This document shows, one piece after another, positions 44,326 to 57,004 of a stretch of DNA of 64,000 bases. The notes under the pieces are model-generated. The model had not been told where the DNA came from. It worked only from the letters and a program-made list of their open reading frames with translations, and did not search any database. Numbering within the stretch: position 1 is the first letter of the stretch; every line of letters begins with the position of its first letter. This DNA is from Takakia lepidozioides (lineage: Eukaryota > Streptophyta > Takakiopsida > Takakiales > Takakiaceae). The stretch spans positions 27,668,042 to 27,732,041 of the forward strand of contig CM060734.1 of assembly GCA_030704615.1 (NCBI GenBank), read 5' to 3'. The translations under genes and the position numbers were made by a program.

Positions 44326-47127
44326 GTGCCAAAAAGGAATTCTGCATATGATGTGGGAATGAATGAGGAAATTAAAGAAAAAGCTAAACAAGTCAGAGTT
44401 GAACAAATAGAGAAATATGTTGGAGAAAGGGAGGCTCGGTTAAGAGAAGAGTTCCCAGAATTACAGAACTTGAAAATTATTCAAGGTGAGACATCAAGAC
44501 AAATTAACAGTGATAAACCAGAAGATCAGGAAATCGGATCGGTGGGAAGTGGGAACACTACACCAGAAGAAGTTGTCAGTAATGTACTTGGTGAATGGTT
44601 ACCACAAGAAAGATCTGAAGGACCTTCTACAGTAACAAGCCTAAATCGAGGTTTTGTTGAAATATTAGAAGAAAGATTTGAGAACATTTTGAGTGAAGAA
44701 GGTGAAAGAAGTGAAAGCACTTCTCCAGAAAGGATAACCAGAACTGCACTCAAAGCTTTTAAAGATTCATTAAGCTTAGTAGGGACAGTAGCTGGAAGAA
44801 GGCTATCATTGGGACAAAGACCTCCTAGCTTTGAATCACTGTTTGGAAGACAAACACCAACACCACCACAGCCAGTAGCAGCGGGACCATCACAGTTTGG
44901 ACAACCAGTTGCACCAGCTGCACCGATGGCTTTAGCAGCAAGCAAAACCAGACCACCATTTCCTTTATATGATGGGAAATCTGATCTAGATATCCATCTG
45001 AATCAATTTGAAAACATGTGCACCATTTACAATGAAGCATCAGACCAAGAGAAGATCCGACTATTTCCTTGTTCAATGGCTCGGAAAGGCATTGAATGGT
45101 TGGCAACTTTCCCAGCCAATCACTTTGCAAATTGGGCGGATATGAGAGCCGCGTTTCAAGAAATATATAGATCCAACAAATCCACATCTGAAATCTTCAC
45201 AGGATTACAAAACCTGAGACAGAAAAAGAAAGAATTAGTAGTCGACTACCTGGAGAGAATGAAGACTCTGATCAGGAAGCTACCTCAAGCACCAGGGGAT
45301 GATTTGCAAAAATCATGGCTCATCAATGGACTTCGTCCTGAATACGTAACCATGGTTACAGTCATCCCTAACAACACTTTGGCTGAAGCAATAAGGACTG
45401 CAAAGAAGTTGGAATTGGGATTCCATCAGAGCATAAGCAAAGATTCCAAGGATCCCTTGGAAGAAGAAGACTCTGATGATGAAGAAAAACCCAAGCAAAA
45501 GAAGAAAGAAATGATTGACAAAATCACTTTGGATCAGAAGATAGCAGAGGCTATCAAGAATTTTAAAGATGAAGGGCCACGAAAGGCAACATGGTGTCAC
45601 AAATGCGGGATTGCAGGACACCTGGCAACGGAATGCCACATGAAAGACAAACACTGTGATATTTGTCATATGAACAATTATAATACCAGCCATTGTATTT
45701 ACAACCAACGGGCCAAGAAGAGTGGGTACACACGAGAAGTGGGGGTACACCAAGTCCAAATCCGACGGGGAGGATTGGACGGACTAAGACGATACAATAT
45801 GGGTAATCGTTATCAGAGGCCACGAGATGAATATCCACCAAGAGATAGGGAACATCAACCCAGAAACAAAGAAAGCACGAGATGCCACTATTGCAAGAAA
45901 GAGAGACACTGGAAACATGAATGCCAGTTGCGAACCAAGCATGAGGCAGAAGTGGGAAATATGGAAGCCGGACCAAGTGTAGCCGTAAGTGTGGTAACCC
46001 TTGTAGTGGATACCCTTGCGGTAACCCGAACTCAGGCCAAGAAACATAAACCTCCAGATAAGGAGATTGAAGAAGAACGGAAACAATATCCAGAAAGTGC
46101 AGCATGGCAGGAGGAAAAAAGCTTACACCAGGAAGTAAGTAAAGCCATAGCTCAAATGCAAGAGGGAACCCATATACCTTCTGGAGAGCCAACTCCAGAT
46201 AAGCAAATCAGACCAACGGTGAAGACCATGAATACAAGCACGGAAACAGAATTGGCCGAAGTAATCTGTCAGACCAAGACCCAAATTACCATTGGACAAT
46301 TATTAAAAATTGCTCCACACTGCAAGAAAACTTTATTTCGGGAAATCGAGGCATTGACCCCCACACCAAAACGGAAGATGGTAACGAATGTACTCATCAA
46401 TGGAGGATCCGGAGTGAATATCATGACAGAAAAGATGAAGAAGTCACTAGGATTGGGGCACATGGAACCTGCTCCATTCACGGTACGAATGGCTGATCGA
46501 CGAAAAGTGCAGCCATTGGGGATCATCATACGACTTGCAATGGAAGTAGCAGGACTGATATACGAAATATCAGTAACCATTCTCAGAATGGAGGATGTGG
46601 CAGAAGGATATTTGCTACTACTTGGCCGACCATGGTTAACACAAGCCCAATCACACCACGATTGGGGGAGTCAGACTCTCACAATAAAAAAGGGAGCAGA
46701 ACAAGTCACCATCACTACGAAGCAACGAGGTACCATTCCACGAGAGAAACGACCTTGCATAGTGGAAGAATATGATTGGTCCAGTGGACTGTCGGATGAA
46801 GAAGAAGCCACAGTATACGCAGCACATCCACAGTTGGAACCTATTGGACAACTAGTGGTCAAGCATACCACAACAGTAGAATGTCACATGGTGAACACCC
46901 AAGAAGAACCAAATACTTTAAGAACTGAAGATCCAGAGGAAGAAGCGATGGACACACCTCAACACCCGGCCCGTTTCTATCAAGAAAGGGAAGAAGACAT
47001 TCAAATCAGTGAAGTACCTGCCACAATTGCAACCATCGGACAAGAGATTGCAGGATGGACAGTAACGGAAGAAACTCAATTGACTCAAGTGAATCTGGGA
47101 ACATGGGGAACACCACAGACAATATGA
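44326..47127 (+). CDS. Gypsy element A gag-protease polyprotein
   Basis: A long open frame of 933 codons; the first ATG may be further in, as the opening codon is ambiguous. Domains: acidic/polar N-terminus; gag core at ~205-370 (FPLYDGKSDLDIHLNQFENM; RLFPCSMARKGIEWL; IFTGLQNLRQKKKELV); zinc knuckles CHKCGIAGHLATECH (~423) and CHYCKKERHWKHEC (~523); and a retropepsin-like segment near 690, VLINGGSGVNIM. The catalytic Asp of the D-[ST/G]-G motif reads Asn here. The frame ends with a TGA after TWGTPQTI where the minus-strand relative continues, so a frameshift has cut gag-protease from pol. Confidence 0.85.
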   Translation: MPKRNSAYDVGMNEEIKEKAKQVRVEQIEKYVGEREARLREEFPELQNLKIIQGETSRQINSDKPEDQEIGSVGSGNTTPEEVVSNVLGEWLPQERSEGPSTVTSLNRGFVEILEERFENILSEEGERSESTSPERITRTALKAFKDSLSLVGTVAGRRLSLGQRPPSFESLFGRQTPTPPQPVAAGPSQFGQPVAPAAPMALAASKTRPPFPLYDGKSDLDIHLNQFENMCTIYNEASDQEKIRLFPCSMARKGIEWLATFPANHFANWADMRAAFQEIYRSNKSTSEIFTGLQNLRQKKKELVVDYLERMKTLIRKLPQAPGDDLQKSWLINGLRPEYVTMVTVIPNNTLAEAIRTAKKLELGFHQSISKDSKDPLEEEDSDDEEKPKQKKKEMIDKITLDQKIAEAIKNFKDEGPRKATWCHKCGIAGHLATECHMKDKHCDICHMNNYNTSHCIYNQRAKKSGYTREVGVHQVQIRRGGLDGLRRYNMGNRYQRPRDEYPPRDREHQPRNKESTRCHYCKKERHWKHECQLRTKHEAEVGNMEAGPSVAVSVVTLVVDTLAVTRTQAKKHKPPDKEIEEERKQYPESAAWQEEKSLHQEVSKAIAQMQEGTHIPSGEPTPDKQIRPTVKTMNTSTETELAEVICQTKTQITIGQLLKIAPHCKKTLFREIEALTPTPKRKMVTNVLINGGSGVNIMTEKMKKSLGLGHMEPAPFTVRMADRRKVQPLGIIIRLAMEVAGLIYEISVTILRMEDVAEGYLLLLGRPWLTQAQSHHDWGSQTLTIKKGAEQVTITTKQRGTIPREKRPCIVEEYDWSSGLSDEEEATVYAAHPQLEPIGQLVVKHTTTVECHMVNTQEEPNTLRTEDPEEEAMDTPQHPARFYQEREEDIQISEVPATIATIGQEIAGWTVTEETQLTQVNLGTWGTPQTI

Positions 47128-49809
47128 GTAAGTGCAGGTCTTGAAGAATCATTTCTACAAGAAGCTACTGCATTAGTCACTGAATACAAGGATGTATTTG
47201 CTTGGAACTACAAAGATTTGAAGGGTATACCTTCTAATATCTGTCAGCACCGAGAAGTTGACACAAAATCAATTCGTCAGAACCATTACAGAATGAACCC
47301 CAACTATGCAGCTAAACTTTGGGAAGAAATCAAGAAGTTACTGGATGCGGGATTCATATACCCAGTAGAGACACCACAATGGTTATCGCCCATTGTGATA
47401 GTACCCAAGAAAAATGGAAAACTGCGAGTGTGTGTGGACTACCGCAAGTTAAACGCAGGAACCAAGAAATACCCCTTTCCACTACCTTTTACTGAAATAG
47501 TGTTGGACACAGTGGCTGGACATGAGATGTACTCATTCATGGATGGGTTGAGTGGATACAACCAGGTGCAGATGGCAGAAGAAGACCGAGAAAAGACCGC
47601 ATTCATCACTGAATGGGGAGCCTATGCTTACAAAGTCATGCCATTTGGACTTTGCAATGCACCAGCCACATTTCAACGAGCAGTATCCGAGATATTCAAA
47701 AACTATCCCAACGATTTTATGCAGGTATTTTTGGATGATTTCAGTGTCTTCAGACATAAATCCAAACATTTGGCATAGTTAAAACTTTGCCTACAAGCCT
47801 GCAGAAACAATGGAGTAAGTCTCAACCCGGAAAAATGTACATTTTGTGTGAATTCAGGATTATTATTGGGACACATTGTGTGCCAACAGGGAATTCTGGT
47901 AGATCCAAAGAAAGTGGAGGTTATCCAGAAAATACCACCACCAGAAAATCCCAAGAAACTCAAGAGATTTCTGGGACAAACGAGCTATTACATAAGGTAC
48001 ATGGACAAATATGCTCACAGAGCGGCACCAATCTATAGACTGCTGAAGCAAGATGCCGAATACCGATGGTCTCCAGCTTGCCAGGAATCATTTGATTCAC
48101 TAAAAAGGGCACTCACAGCAGCACCAATTCTGATAAATCCAAGATGGGAGTTATCATTTCATGTACACAGTGATGCATCAGACATTGCCTTGGGAGCGGT
48201 TCTAGCTCAGAATGTGACAGGCACAATAGATTCACCAATCTATTATGCAAGCAGATTGTTAACAGCAGCAGAAAAGAACTATAGCACCACAGAAAGAGAA
48301 GCATTGGCAATGATTTATGCTGTTCAAAAATTTCGGCATTATTTACTTGGCAATCGCTTTAAGTTTATTGTTGATCATCAGGCTCTAGTTCATTTAGCAA
48401 ATCGACCACTAGCTCGTGGCACGGTTGCTCGATGGTTATTACTTCTTCATGAGTATGACTTTGAAGTTGTTCATAAACCAGGGAGATTACAAGCAGATCA
48501 TCTATCAAGGATTACTACAGGAGAACCAGCCACGGGGGTAGATGATCAATTTCCCGATGCATTTCTGTTTGCTATTCAACCAAAAGCACCAGATGAAGAG
48601 ACAGATCCTATAAATGCTCTGGGAATGTTTCAAGGAGACTATGACCTTCCAGATGCTCTCAAACTCATGGACGACACTGATGAAGAAGAGGATTCATCCG
48701 ATGAAGATGAACCTCTTGATGAAGGACTTATTATTGAAGAAGAGCCAGATCCAGAAGAAGAAGATGACAAGGAAAACGAAGAAACAAACAATCAAGAATT
48801 GGCCAATATCAGTATTGGAGCTTATACAGTCACCAAAGAAGAATCAGAAGATATTCAGGATCAAGATCAAGATGATTGGCAATGGCCAATCAAATACTAT
48901 CTGAACACAGGGAAATTTCCTGAAGATTACACCAAAGATGACAGGATGAAGCTTTCAATGAAAAGCAAGCCATACACAGTAATCAAAGGAATTGACTCCA
49001 TAATGAGAAGATGTGTAAACAAAGACCAAGCCAAAACAGTAATGCAAGAACTACACGAAGGAATTGCAGGAGGACACTTCAGTTCGGACCTGACAGCAAA
49101 AAAAAAATTACTAGCAGGGTACTGGTGGCCTACTGTATTTGGAGATACTTATGAACACTGTCAACAGTGTGATGTCTGCCAGAGGATGGGACCAGTAGAA
49201 CGAACGGGGAAGGGGACTCTGCACCCAATACTACCAACAGAACCATTTCAGCGCTGGGGGCTAGACTTCGTGGGACCCATTAAACCTCTAGCAAGGTACA
49301 CACAAAACCAATACATCCTCACAACCACTGACTACACTACCAAATGGGTAGAGGCCAAGGCACTAAGAGACAACACTGCCAGATTGATAGCCAAATTCTT
49401 ATATGAAAACATCATCACACGATTTGGTTGCCCACTGGAATTCGTCAGTGATCAAGGATGCCATAAAATGCTTGACGGAGGAGTTCATGATCGTACATCA
49501 CAAGAGTACTGATTACTATCCCCAAGGAAACGGCCAGGCCGAATCTACCAACAAAATATTATGCACTATCTTAACCAAGATAGTAAATGCCAATCGTACA
49601 GATTGGGACTCCAAATTGAACACAGCACTATGGGCATATACAAGGTGACCACAAAGCATACACCATTTCAACTGGTGTATGGAGCAGAGGCACTATTACC
49701 CATTGAATGTATGATACCCACACTACGAACCGGAACTCATGAACGATGGGGTTTAGAAGAATCCTTACGAGTCGGAGAATATGAGTTATTCCATTTAGAA
49801 GAAGTTTGA
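47128..49809 (+). pseudogene. Gypsy element A reverse transcriptase, RNase H and integrase, with several breaks
   Basis: RT: VPKKNGKLRVCVDYRKLN, AFITEWGAYAYKVMPFGLCN, active site FLDDF near 47728. An in-frame TAG follows at 47776-47778, then the same frame resumes (LNPEKCTF). RNase H: HSDASDIALGAVLAQN and YSTTEREALAMIY, ending ADHLSR. An acidic spacer (DDTDEEEDSSDEDEP) follows. Integrase: zinc module HEGIAGGHF...HCQQCDVC, core [13 protein letters not shown]...[11 protein letters not shown], then a deletion/frame change near 49450 (FVSDQG...), a further fragment YYPQGNGQAESTNKI, and a tail to LFHLEEV. Not functional as written. Confidence 0.85.
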
Positions 49810-52197
49810 GCAGATGCCGCATCAGGAACAACGAAGGAAAAGAATATCTGAAGGGAAAGAGAAATCTTTCCAGGACGGGGACATTGTTTTGTGGTTACCT
49901 AAAATCAAGAATGAGTATTTGGATCATTTCATGCAAGTGTTCTTAGATGACTTCAGTGTGTATAGCTCTAAGAATGAGCACTTGCAGAAGTTGGAGTTAT
50001 GTTTGGCCAGATGCAAGATGAGAGGTCTTGGTCTGAATCCAGAAAAGGTACTTCTGGGACACATTGTGTGTAAGAAGGGACTGCTTGTGGATCCTAGAAA
50101 GACAGGCTATTAAAGCCTCACCACCACCAAGTAACGTGAAGGGTTTAAGGAGGTTCCTTGGACAAACTACTTATTATAGAAGGTTTGTTAAACGATATGC
50201 ACAGATGGCAGCTCCATTGAGCAAGCTTTTGAAGAAGGATGCAGTGTTTACATGGACAGCTGAATGTCAACAAACTTTTGAGGAACTTACATTGTCAGTA
50301 ACGACTACACCTGTGTTGATTAACCCACATTGGCATGTAGTATTTCATGTACGTTGTGATGCCTCAGGAGAAGCATTGGGAGCTGTGTTAGCCCAAAATA
50401 TCACAGGAAACATAGATTCACCTGTGTACTATGCTAGCAGGTTGTTGAACAGTGCTGAAATGAACTATAGCACCACTGAAAGAGAAGCATTGGCAATGAT
50501 TTATGCAGTCAAGAAATTCAGGCATTACCTATTGGGAAGGAAGTTTATGTTTTATGTGGATCATCAGGCTTTGATTTATCTGGTGAACAAGCCTTTGATA
50601 AGTGGCAGGATAGCAAGATGGTTAATAATCTTGCACGAGTTTGAATTCAAAGTTGTTTACAAGCCTAGCTGTTTGCATCTTGTGGCAGTTCACTTGTCAC
50701 GCCTATCAACAGGAGAGCCCGCCATGGGAGTGGACGACCAACTACCTGATGCGAGTCTATTTGCAGTGGAGGTGCAAGGAAGTGCAGATGATTGGTTAGA
50801 TTGGCAGTGGCCAATCAGATATTACCTTACTCATGGTCAGTGCCCCCCCAATTATGGGAAGGAACAGAGGAAGAGAATAGCTATCAAGGCTTTACCCTAC
50901 ACTATGATAGGTGGCAGATTGTATAAGCTAGGACCTGATGGAGTTCTTAAACGATATTTGTACCACCATGAAGTAAATAAAGTTTTGGAAGAAGTTCATA
51001 AAGGAGTGGCTGGAGGTCATTTTGGAGAGGAGACTACTAGGAGAAAGATATTACTTGCAGGTTACTGGTGGCCTACTCTGTTCAAGGATGTACACAAGTA
51101 TTGCAAGAGTTGTGATGAGTGTTAGAGGCTAGGACCTTTGCAAAGATCTGGAAAGATGGCTTTGCATCCTACAATGCCTACTGAACCATTTCAGAAATGG
51201 GGACTAGACTTTGTTGGACCAATAAACCCACCAGCCAGAAATACACAGAACAAGTATATAATCACAACCACTGATTATACTACAAAGTGGGTGGAAGCTA
51301 AGGCTCTGAGGAACAACACAGCTAAGTCTACAGCAAGGTTCCTGTATGAGAACATACTTACAAGATTTGGCTATCCCCTGGAATTTATCAATGACCAGGG
51401 AAGTCACTTCATTAATGAGACCATAGAATTATTGACTAAAGAGTTCATGATTGTACACATGAAGAGTACAACCTATTACCCACAGGGTAATGGGCAGGCA
51501 GAGGCCACCAACAAAATACTATGCATTATTTTGGCTAAGATAGTCAATGCAAACAGAACGGATTGGGATACAAAGCTGCTGACAGCTTTGTGGTCATACA
51601 AGACTTCATATAAAGTCACCACTAAGTATACACCATTCCAATTAGTTTATGGTATGGAAGTTTTACTTCCAGTGGAATTCTTGTTACCTACCATGAGAAC
51701 TGAATAGGGAAGGAGAATGGAATTGGAGGATTCAATTAAAGTCAGGAAATATGATTTATATCATGTGGAAGAAGTACGTGCTGATGCAGCAGATAACATG
51801 ACCAGAATTCAGATGAAGAGGAAGGATCAATTTGATGAAGGTAAATTGAAAACTTTTAAGACGGGTGATTTGGTTATGCGGTTCAGAAGAAGGGAAAGAT
51901 TAAAGCTTTTAAGCTTAAGTCACCATGGAAAGGACCTTTTGTCATACAAAAGATGTATGATAACAACACAACCATGTTATAAACCATTAACAAAGAGACG
52001 CTTGGAAGAGTTAATACCAATAAAGGGATACAGTGGTATCCATGATAAACCATTGCAGCATGATTTTCATATTGAAACACAGAAGCAGTCACGGACTACA
52101 CCGGTAATACCAACGGAGCATGAGGCACTTGTTGTAAAGCCGAATGTGTATGGCCTAAGCGTAGAACACGGGTGTTCACATAGTCATCACAGGCCAC
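49810..52197 (+). pseudogene. Gypsy element B pol, 5'-truncated, fused to element A
   Basis: The last element A residues (DGDIVLWLPKIK) run in frame into FMQVFLDDFSVYSSKNEH, the RT active site of a related element; the switch is near 49900-49930. Element B then continues with RT thumb (FLGQTTYYRRFVKRYA), RNase H (RCDASGEALGAVLAQN), integrase (HKGVAGGHFGEE; YCKSCDEC followed by an in-frame TAG at 51123-51125; [25 protein letters not shown]) and a C-terminal tail. The upstream RT, protease and gag of B are absent. Confidence 0.85.
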
Positions 52198-52295
52198 CAT
52201 AGTATGACACAGCCTATCACAGCCCATCACAGCATCACACAGCCTATCACAGCTCGTCACAGTTTGACACAGCCTGTCACAGCCCAACACAACCC
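52198..52295 (+). repeat. Decamer minisatellite of element B 3' region
   Basis: About ten degenerate units of (C/T)ATCACAGCC / gacacagcct, homologous to 8575-8702. Confidence 0.75.
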
Positions 52296-52308
52296 ACGCA
52301 GGTTGCGG

Positions 52309-52542
52309 CCAAGAAGAGTGCACTGGGAGGAGCTGGAGAAGCTCCACCCTTGGCCGGGACTTGGAGGAAGTCGGCCGAACTAGCTAGTGGAGAGTAGAGT
52401 CAAGTGTGGGGTTTGGTTCTTTGCCATGGGACGCCATGGTACGGAAACAAACTCCTTGATGTGGGACGCCACAACTTGGATGTTCGTTTCTACAAAATGG
52501 ACAAGTCGATGAGGACATTGACTCCCTGTTGGTAGGGGTGTG
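52309..52542 (+). mobile_element. Chromovirus 3' untranslated fragment with polypurine tract
   Basis: Homologous to 56650-56883 and, inverted, 57733-57937 (cttggccgggacttggagga; gggtttggttctttgcc). It ends in ggtaggggtg immediately before the LTR, the position and composition of a polypurine tract. It belongs to a chromovirus whose upstream part is missing here. Confidence 0.75.
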
Positions 52543-53278
52543 TGTCGCGGCCCTTTGCCTTGAGGGCAGGGAGGTCGGGACACAAGAGGGGCTGCCTTTG
52601 TGGTGGGGGCAGTAGCAGCGATAGGTACGGGGGCTGAAGCACCCTTGAGTGCCCAAGGCACTCAAGGAGGCGGAGGCGCTCACTAGGTGGAGCCCCGCAC
52701 ACCGGGTTGCGGTGGGGGTGGCTCCACAAGGGGTGGTGGTAGCTTAGTGGGACTTAGTGGGACTTAGTGGGGGTGGCATAGGACTCACCATGGGGGTGGA
52801 GACCTCATGATGGGAGTCGTGGGGAGTCTTGGGACTCATCACGGTCCATAGGGGCCGTGGTGAGCGGGCCAAGACTCACCGCGACTCACCACCGGGAATC
52901 GAGGGTCTTCGTGGTGGTTCGCCATAAAATGGCATGGCTGGTTGTGAAACCCCCGCGGACAGCTACAGAAGTATATATAGGGAGTAGTAACCCCGAGAAC
53001 GGTGCAAGCCCGTTGGTGACCAAAAACTAGTGAGTAAGTGAGCGAGCCGGAAAGCGACCAAAGAGTAGGGAGCTGTTCCGGACTGCCATCTACCAAAGGG
53101 AATTCTCCTAGTCCCAATTAGGTAGAGGGTTTTAGAGGGAAGCGAAGGGGGACCGTTATGTCTCGGTGAGCAGCCGAAGCTCCAAGTTGGCCCGGCGGCC
53201 AGGTTGGGAGTCAGGCGCGCGCATCAAAGCGAGTAACTATGACTTGAAGGGGAGTTTACCGAAGTGAGGTGCGCGACA
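52543..53278 (+). mobile_element. Chromovirus LTR (736 bp)
   Basis: TGTCGCGG...GCGCGACA. Preceded by a polypurine tract, as for a 3' LTR, and followed without a primer site by pol sequence, so it now sits between two partial internal regions. This suggests LTR-LTR recombination and deletion of gag. Confidence 0.9.
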
Positions 53279-53489
53279 GGCCAATCCCAAATGTCAATAT
53301 GTAAAAGCTAGCTATTTCCTAGCTAGTTTCACACTAGTGGTAAAATAACTTGACAGCCGCAAGAGAGTAGTCACGCTACCGTGTGGGAATGGTGGCGAAG
53401 TTTTACGAGTGTCAAAAACGCCCAACCCCGTGGGAGGGTGAATAAACCTTCTGTCAGCAAGGGAGTGGGCCGTGGAGGAGTCACGCGAG

Positions 53490-55976
53490 CCCCAGTTTTT
53501 GCTTTATGTAAGACAAGTGAAGGGAGAAGGCGATGGGGAGCCGAGCCTAGATTGGATCAAGGGGATTTTGGAGAAATAACAGGATGTGATGCCGGAGGAT
53601 TTACCAAGCGGCTTGCCACCGCAAAGGGGAGTTGACCACAAGATTGAGGTGATACCGGGATCGGAGCCGCCTGCCAAGGCGCCCTACCGGTTGAGCCACA
53701 GAGAGTTGGTCGAGCTGAAGACTCAGCTCAAGGATCAAATGTCAAAGGGGTACATCAGGCCGAGTAAGTCACCTTACGGAGCCCCGGTGCTATTCGGAGA
53801 GAAGAAGGATGGGACGCTGTGGATGTGTGTCGACTACAGGGCTCTGAATAAGGTGACTATCAAGAACCGGTACCCTTTGCCAAGAATCGACGACCTCTTC
53901 GATCGGTTGGCAGGAGCAAAGTATTTCAGCTGGATCGATTAGCGCTCCGGCTACCATCAAATCCGAGTGGCGGAAGGAGATGAGGAGAAAACCGCGTGCA
54001 AGACAAGATATGGTTCGTATGAGTTCTTGGTGATGCCTTTTGGACTCACCAACGCACCTGCGACCTTTAGCACGCTGATGAACAGCCTTTTCCAGGAGTG
54101 GCTAGATGACTTTGTGATTGTGTACATCGACGACATCTTGGTATACTCGAAAACAAAGGAGGAGCACTTGGAGCACCTCAAAAAGGTGTTCCAGAAATTG
54201 CGGGAAGGGAAGTTGTATGCCAAAGCTTCAAAGTGCGAATTCGGGGTCACAAAAGTGGAGTTCCTGGGGCATGTGATTACACAGGATGGGATCAAAATGG
54301 ATGACAGAAATGTGAGGGCGATCTTGGACTGGGAGCCTCCGACTTCGGTCCTGGGAGTGCGATCATTCCTAGGACTCGCCTCCTATTACCGAAAGTATGT
54401 GAGAAATTTTGCCAAGATCACGGGGCCGCTGTCAGACCTTATGTGTAAATCCAAAGTTTGGGTATGGAACACATTTTGTGGTCAAGCTTTTGCCGAGTCG
54501 AAGGAGCGGATGGCGGAAGCTCCATTCCTCAAAATCCCGGAGTTTGACCGTCCATTTGAGATTCATACGGATGCGTCGGACTTCGCTATAGGGGGTGTAC
54601 TCATGCAGGATGGACGTCCAATGGCTTACGAAAGTAAGAAATTGAATGAAGTAGAGCGACGGTGGCCTACGCATGAGAAGGAAATGAAGGCGGTGGTGCA
54701 TTGCCTTGAGCTTTGGCGCCACTATGTTGGTTCCAACCCGGTGAAGGTGTTCACGGACAATGTCACGGTGATGTATTTTGCCACGCAGCCTAAGTTGTCC
54801 CCAAAACAACTTAGGTGGCAAGATACTTTGGCAGTGTTCGACGTGGATATCCAGTACAAACCGGGATGGGACAATGTGGTGGCCGATGCTTTAAGTAGAA
54901 AGCAGCAGCTCATGTTGGTGTACAAGGGCGAGACGACGCTCCAAAGGAAGATCCGGAAGGCTTACCGGAAGGATGAAAGCGTCTCTACGTGCCGAAGGGA
55001 GGAAAATGGGTCATTTCATCCCCACCAAGGAGACGACAACGGCGCAGGAGACGGGGCAACTTTACTTCGCCCACATCTTCAAGCATCATGGACTCCCGAA
55101 GGATATTGTCTCGGACCGCGAAACAAAGTTTACGAGTAAATTTTGGAGGGCACTTTGGAAGAAGATGGGGACAAGGCTCAAGATGAGCACCGCCTCCCGA
55201 CCTACGACGGACGGCCAAACGGAAAGGGTGAATTCCGTGGTGAAGCAGATCCTGCGGAATTACGTGTCGGCAGACCAATCAGACTGGGTGGAGCACTTGG
55301 ATGCGGCAGAGTTCTGTTATAATAACACAAAACACTCCGTAACGGGAGTTTCCCCTTTCGTATTGGTCTATGGAAAAGCACCTCTGGTGCCGACAAGTTG
55401 GGCCACCCAAGACGTTGATGAACCAGCAGCAGCAGCGATGCTGGAAGAACGCGAGCGTTTGTTGAAGCTCGCAAAGTACAACATTGCCAAAGCTAGGAAA
55501 CGGTATGAAAGGCAGGCAAATCGGAAGCGGAGGGAAGTTAAGTTTGAGGCAGGCACGGAGGTTTGGTTGAACATCAAGAATTTTTGACTACCTCCGGAAG
55601 TGAGCCCGATGTTCGTACCTCCGTATGCGGGACCCTTTCGCATCCGGAAGGTTATGAATGAGGATGTGTATGAATTGGAGGTGCCGACAAACAGGAAGAT
55701 GCATCCGGTATTCCACGTCTCTTTTTTGAAGCCTTACTTCAAGATGAAGCGTGTCCGAATCGGCATCAAGTGTTGCGTCCGCCACCTTTGCTGTTGGATC
55801 ATGAAAATGAACCTGAGTACGAGGTGGAGGTTCAAGAATCGAGAATCGGAGTATCTCGTGAAATGGAAGGGCTATCATCATGTGGAGGCATCTTGGGTGC
55901 ATGCCTCAGAAATGAGAAACGCATCCGAGGCGGTTGCAGCTTTCGAAGGGCGACCTCAAAAGCGGAAGAAGCGTTG
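53490..55976 (+). pseudogene. Chromovirus pol with chromodomain, internally deleted
   Basis: From about 53500 (GEPSLDWIKGILEK, then TAA) through [32 protein letters not shown], an in-frame TAG at 53940-53942 within the ID-RSGYHQ block, and active site YIDDILVYS near 54126. RNase [17 protein letters not shown] ending VADALSRK. Near 54975 there is a jump straight to [15 protein letters not shown]; the HHCC module and first catalytic Asp of integrase are missing (deletion of roughly 150-250 codons by family comparison). The remaining integrase has IVSDRETKF and TDGQTERVN. After a stop near 55585, the C-terminus has a chromodomain: ESEYLVKWKGYHHVEASWV. Confidence 0.85.
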
Positions 55977-56883
55977 ATGGGGACATCAACCTTGGATCGT
56001 GGGGAAGGAAATGCATACTTAGCCTGGCTTAGCTAGCTCAGGAATCCGATTGCAAGAACTTGTATTGTACAAATTTTGTTATAAATGAAATGGTTTCCAA
56101 ATGTTGCGCCTCCTATTTTGTTTGGAATGGTGATGCATGGTATGGTTGGCTAGTGTGTAGAATCCATGCTAACTTACAAAAGTGGGAGAGGTAAATTGGA
56201 TTAATCGTGTGTTTGCGCAGTGCCGAAATCGGGTGACTCCCATCCAAGGGGCAAAGAAATTTGCGTCTTCTTTGGGAGTTCACGTGCTAGTGCGCACTTG
56301 GCACGTGCGCGTACTATAATTGCGCTACCGAGGGGTTTGCCTTGTAGTGCAGGCTAACGCGGAAGCTACGTGCTTCCGTTCAAGTACTATAATCGTGTAG
56401 CCTCGGGACGAAGTCGTAGTGCGGCTTCGGCGTGTTCCCGTACCTCATGCCAGCATTCCAAGGCGGACCCAATTGTAGCGATTGGGGCGCACGGTTGGTT
56501 CAAGGTTATCTGCCTAGTCAAAAAGGGTTCAAGGTGAACCCTTGCTCAAGGCGATGCCAAAAGCGGCATCATGAGCGGTCGCAAGCAATGTTGTTGCAGT
56601 AAGGCGATTCGATCCTCGTGGAGGATCGTTCCTTGGCCTTGGAGTAGGCCAAGAAGAAGTGCACTGGGTGGAGCTTGAGAGGCTCCACCCTTGGCCGGGA
56701 CTTGGAGGAAGTCGGCCGAACTAGCTAGTGGAGAGTAGAGTCAAGTGTGGGGTTTGGTTCTTTGCCATGGGACGCCATGGTGCGAAAACAAACTCCTTGA
56801 TGTGGGACGCCACAACTTGGATGTTCGTTTCTACAAAATGGACAAGTCGATGAGGACATCGACTCCCTGATGGTAGGGGTGTG
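55977..56883 (+). mobile_element. Chromovirus 3' untranslated region and polypurine tract
   Basis: A ~900-bp non-coding tail. 56160-56600 carries C/G-rich imperfect repeats (gtgcgcacttggcacgtgcg; ggctaacgcggaagc). 56650-56883 is homologous to 52309-52542 and ends in the polypurine tract. Confidence 0.7.
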
Positions 56884-57004
56884 TGTCGCGGCCCTTTGCC
56901 TTGACGGCAGGGGGTCGGGACGCAGAGGGGCTGCCCCTGTGGTGGGGGCGGTGGCAGCAATAGGTACGGGGGGCTGAAGCACCCTTGAGTGCCCAAGGCA
57001 CTCA
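56884..57004 (+). mobile_element. Chromovirus 3' LTR, truncated to 121 bp
   Basis: Starts TGTCGCGGCC and runs to cccaaggcactcaa, where it is cut by an inverted LTR. The missing part of the LTR is not found beyond the inverted copy within the window. Confidence 0.85.
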
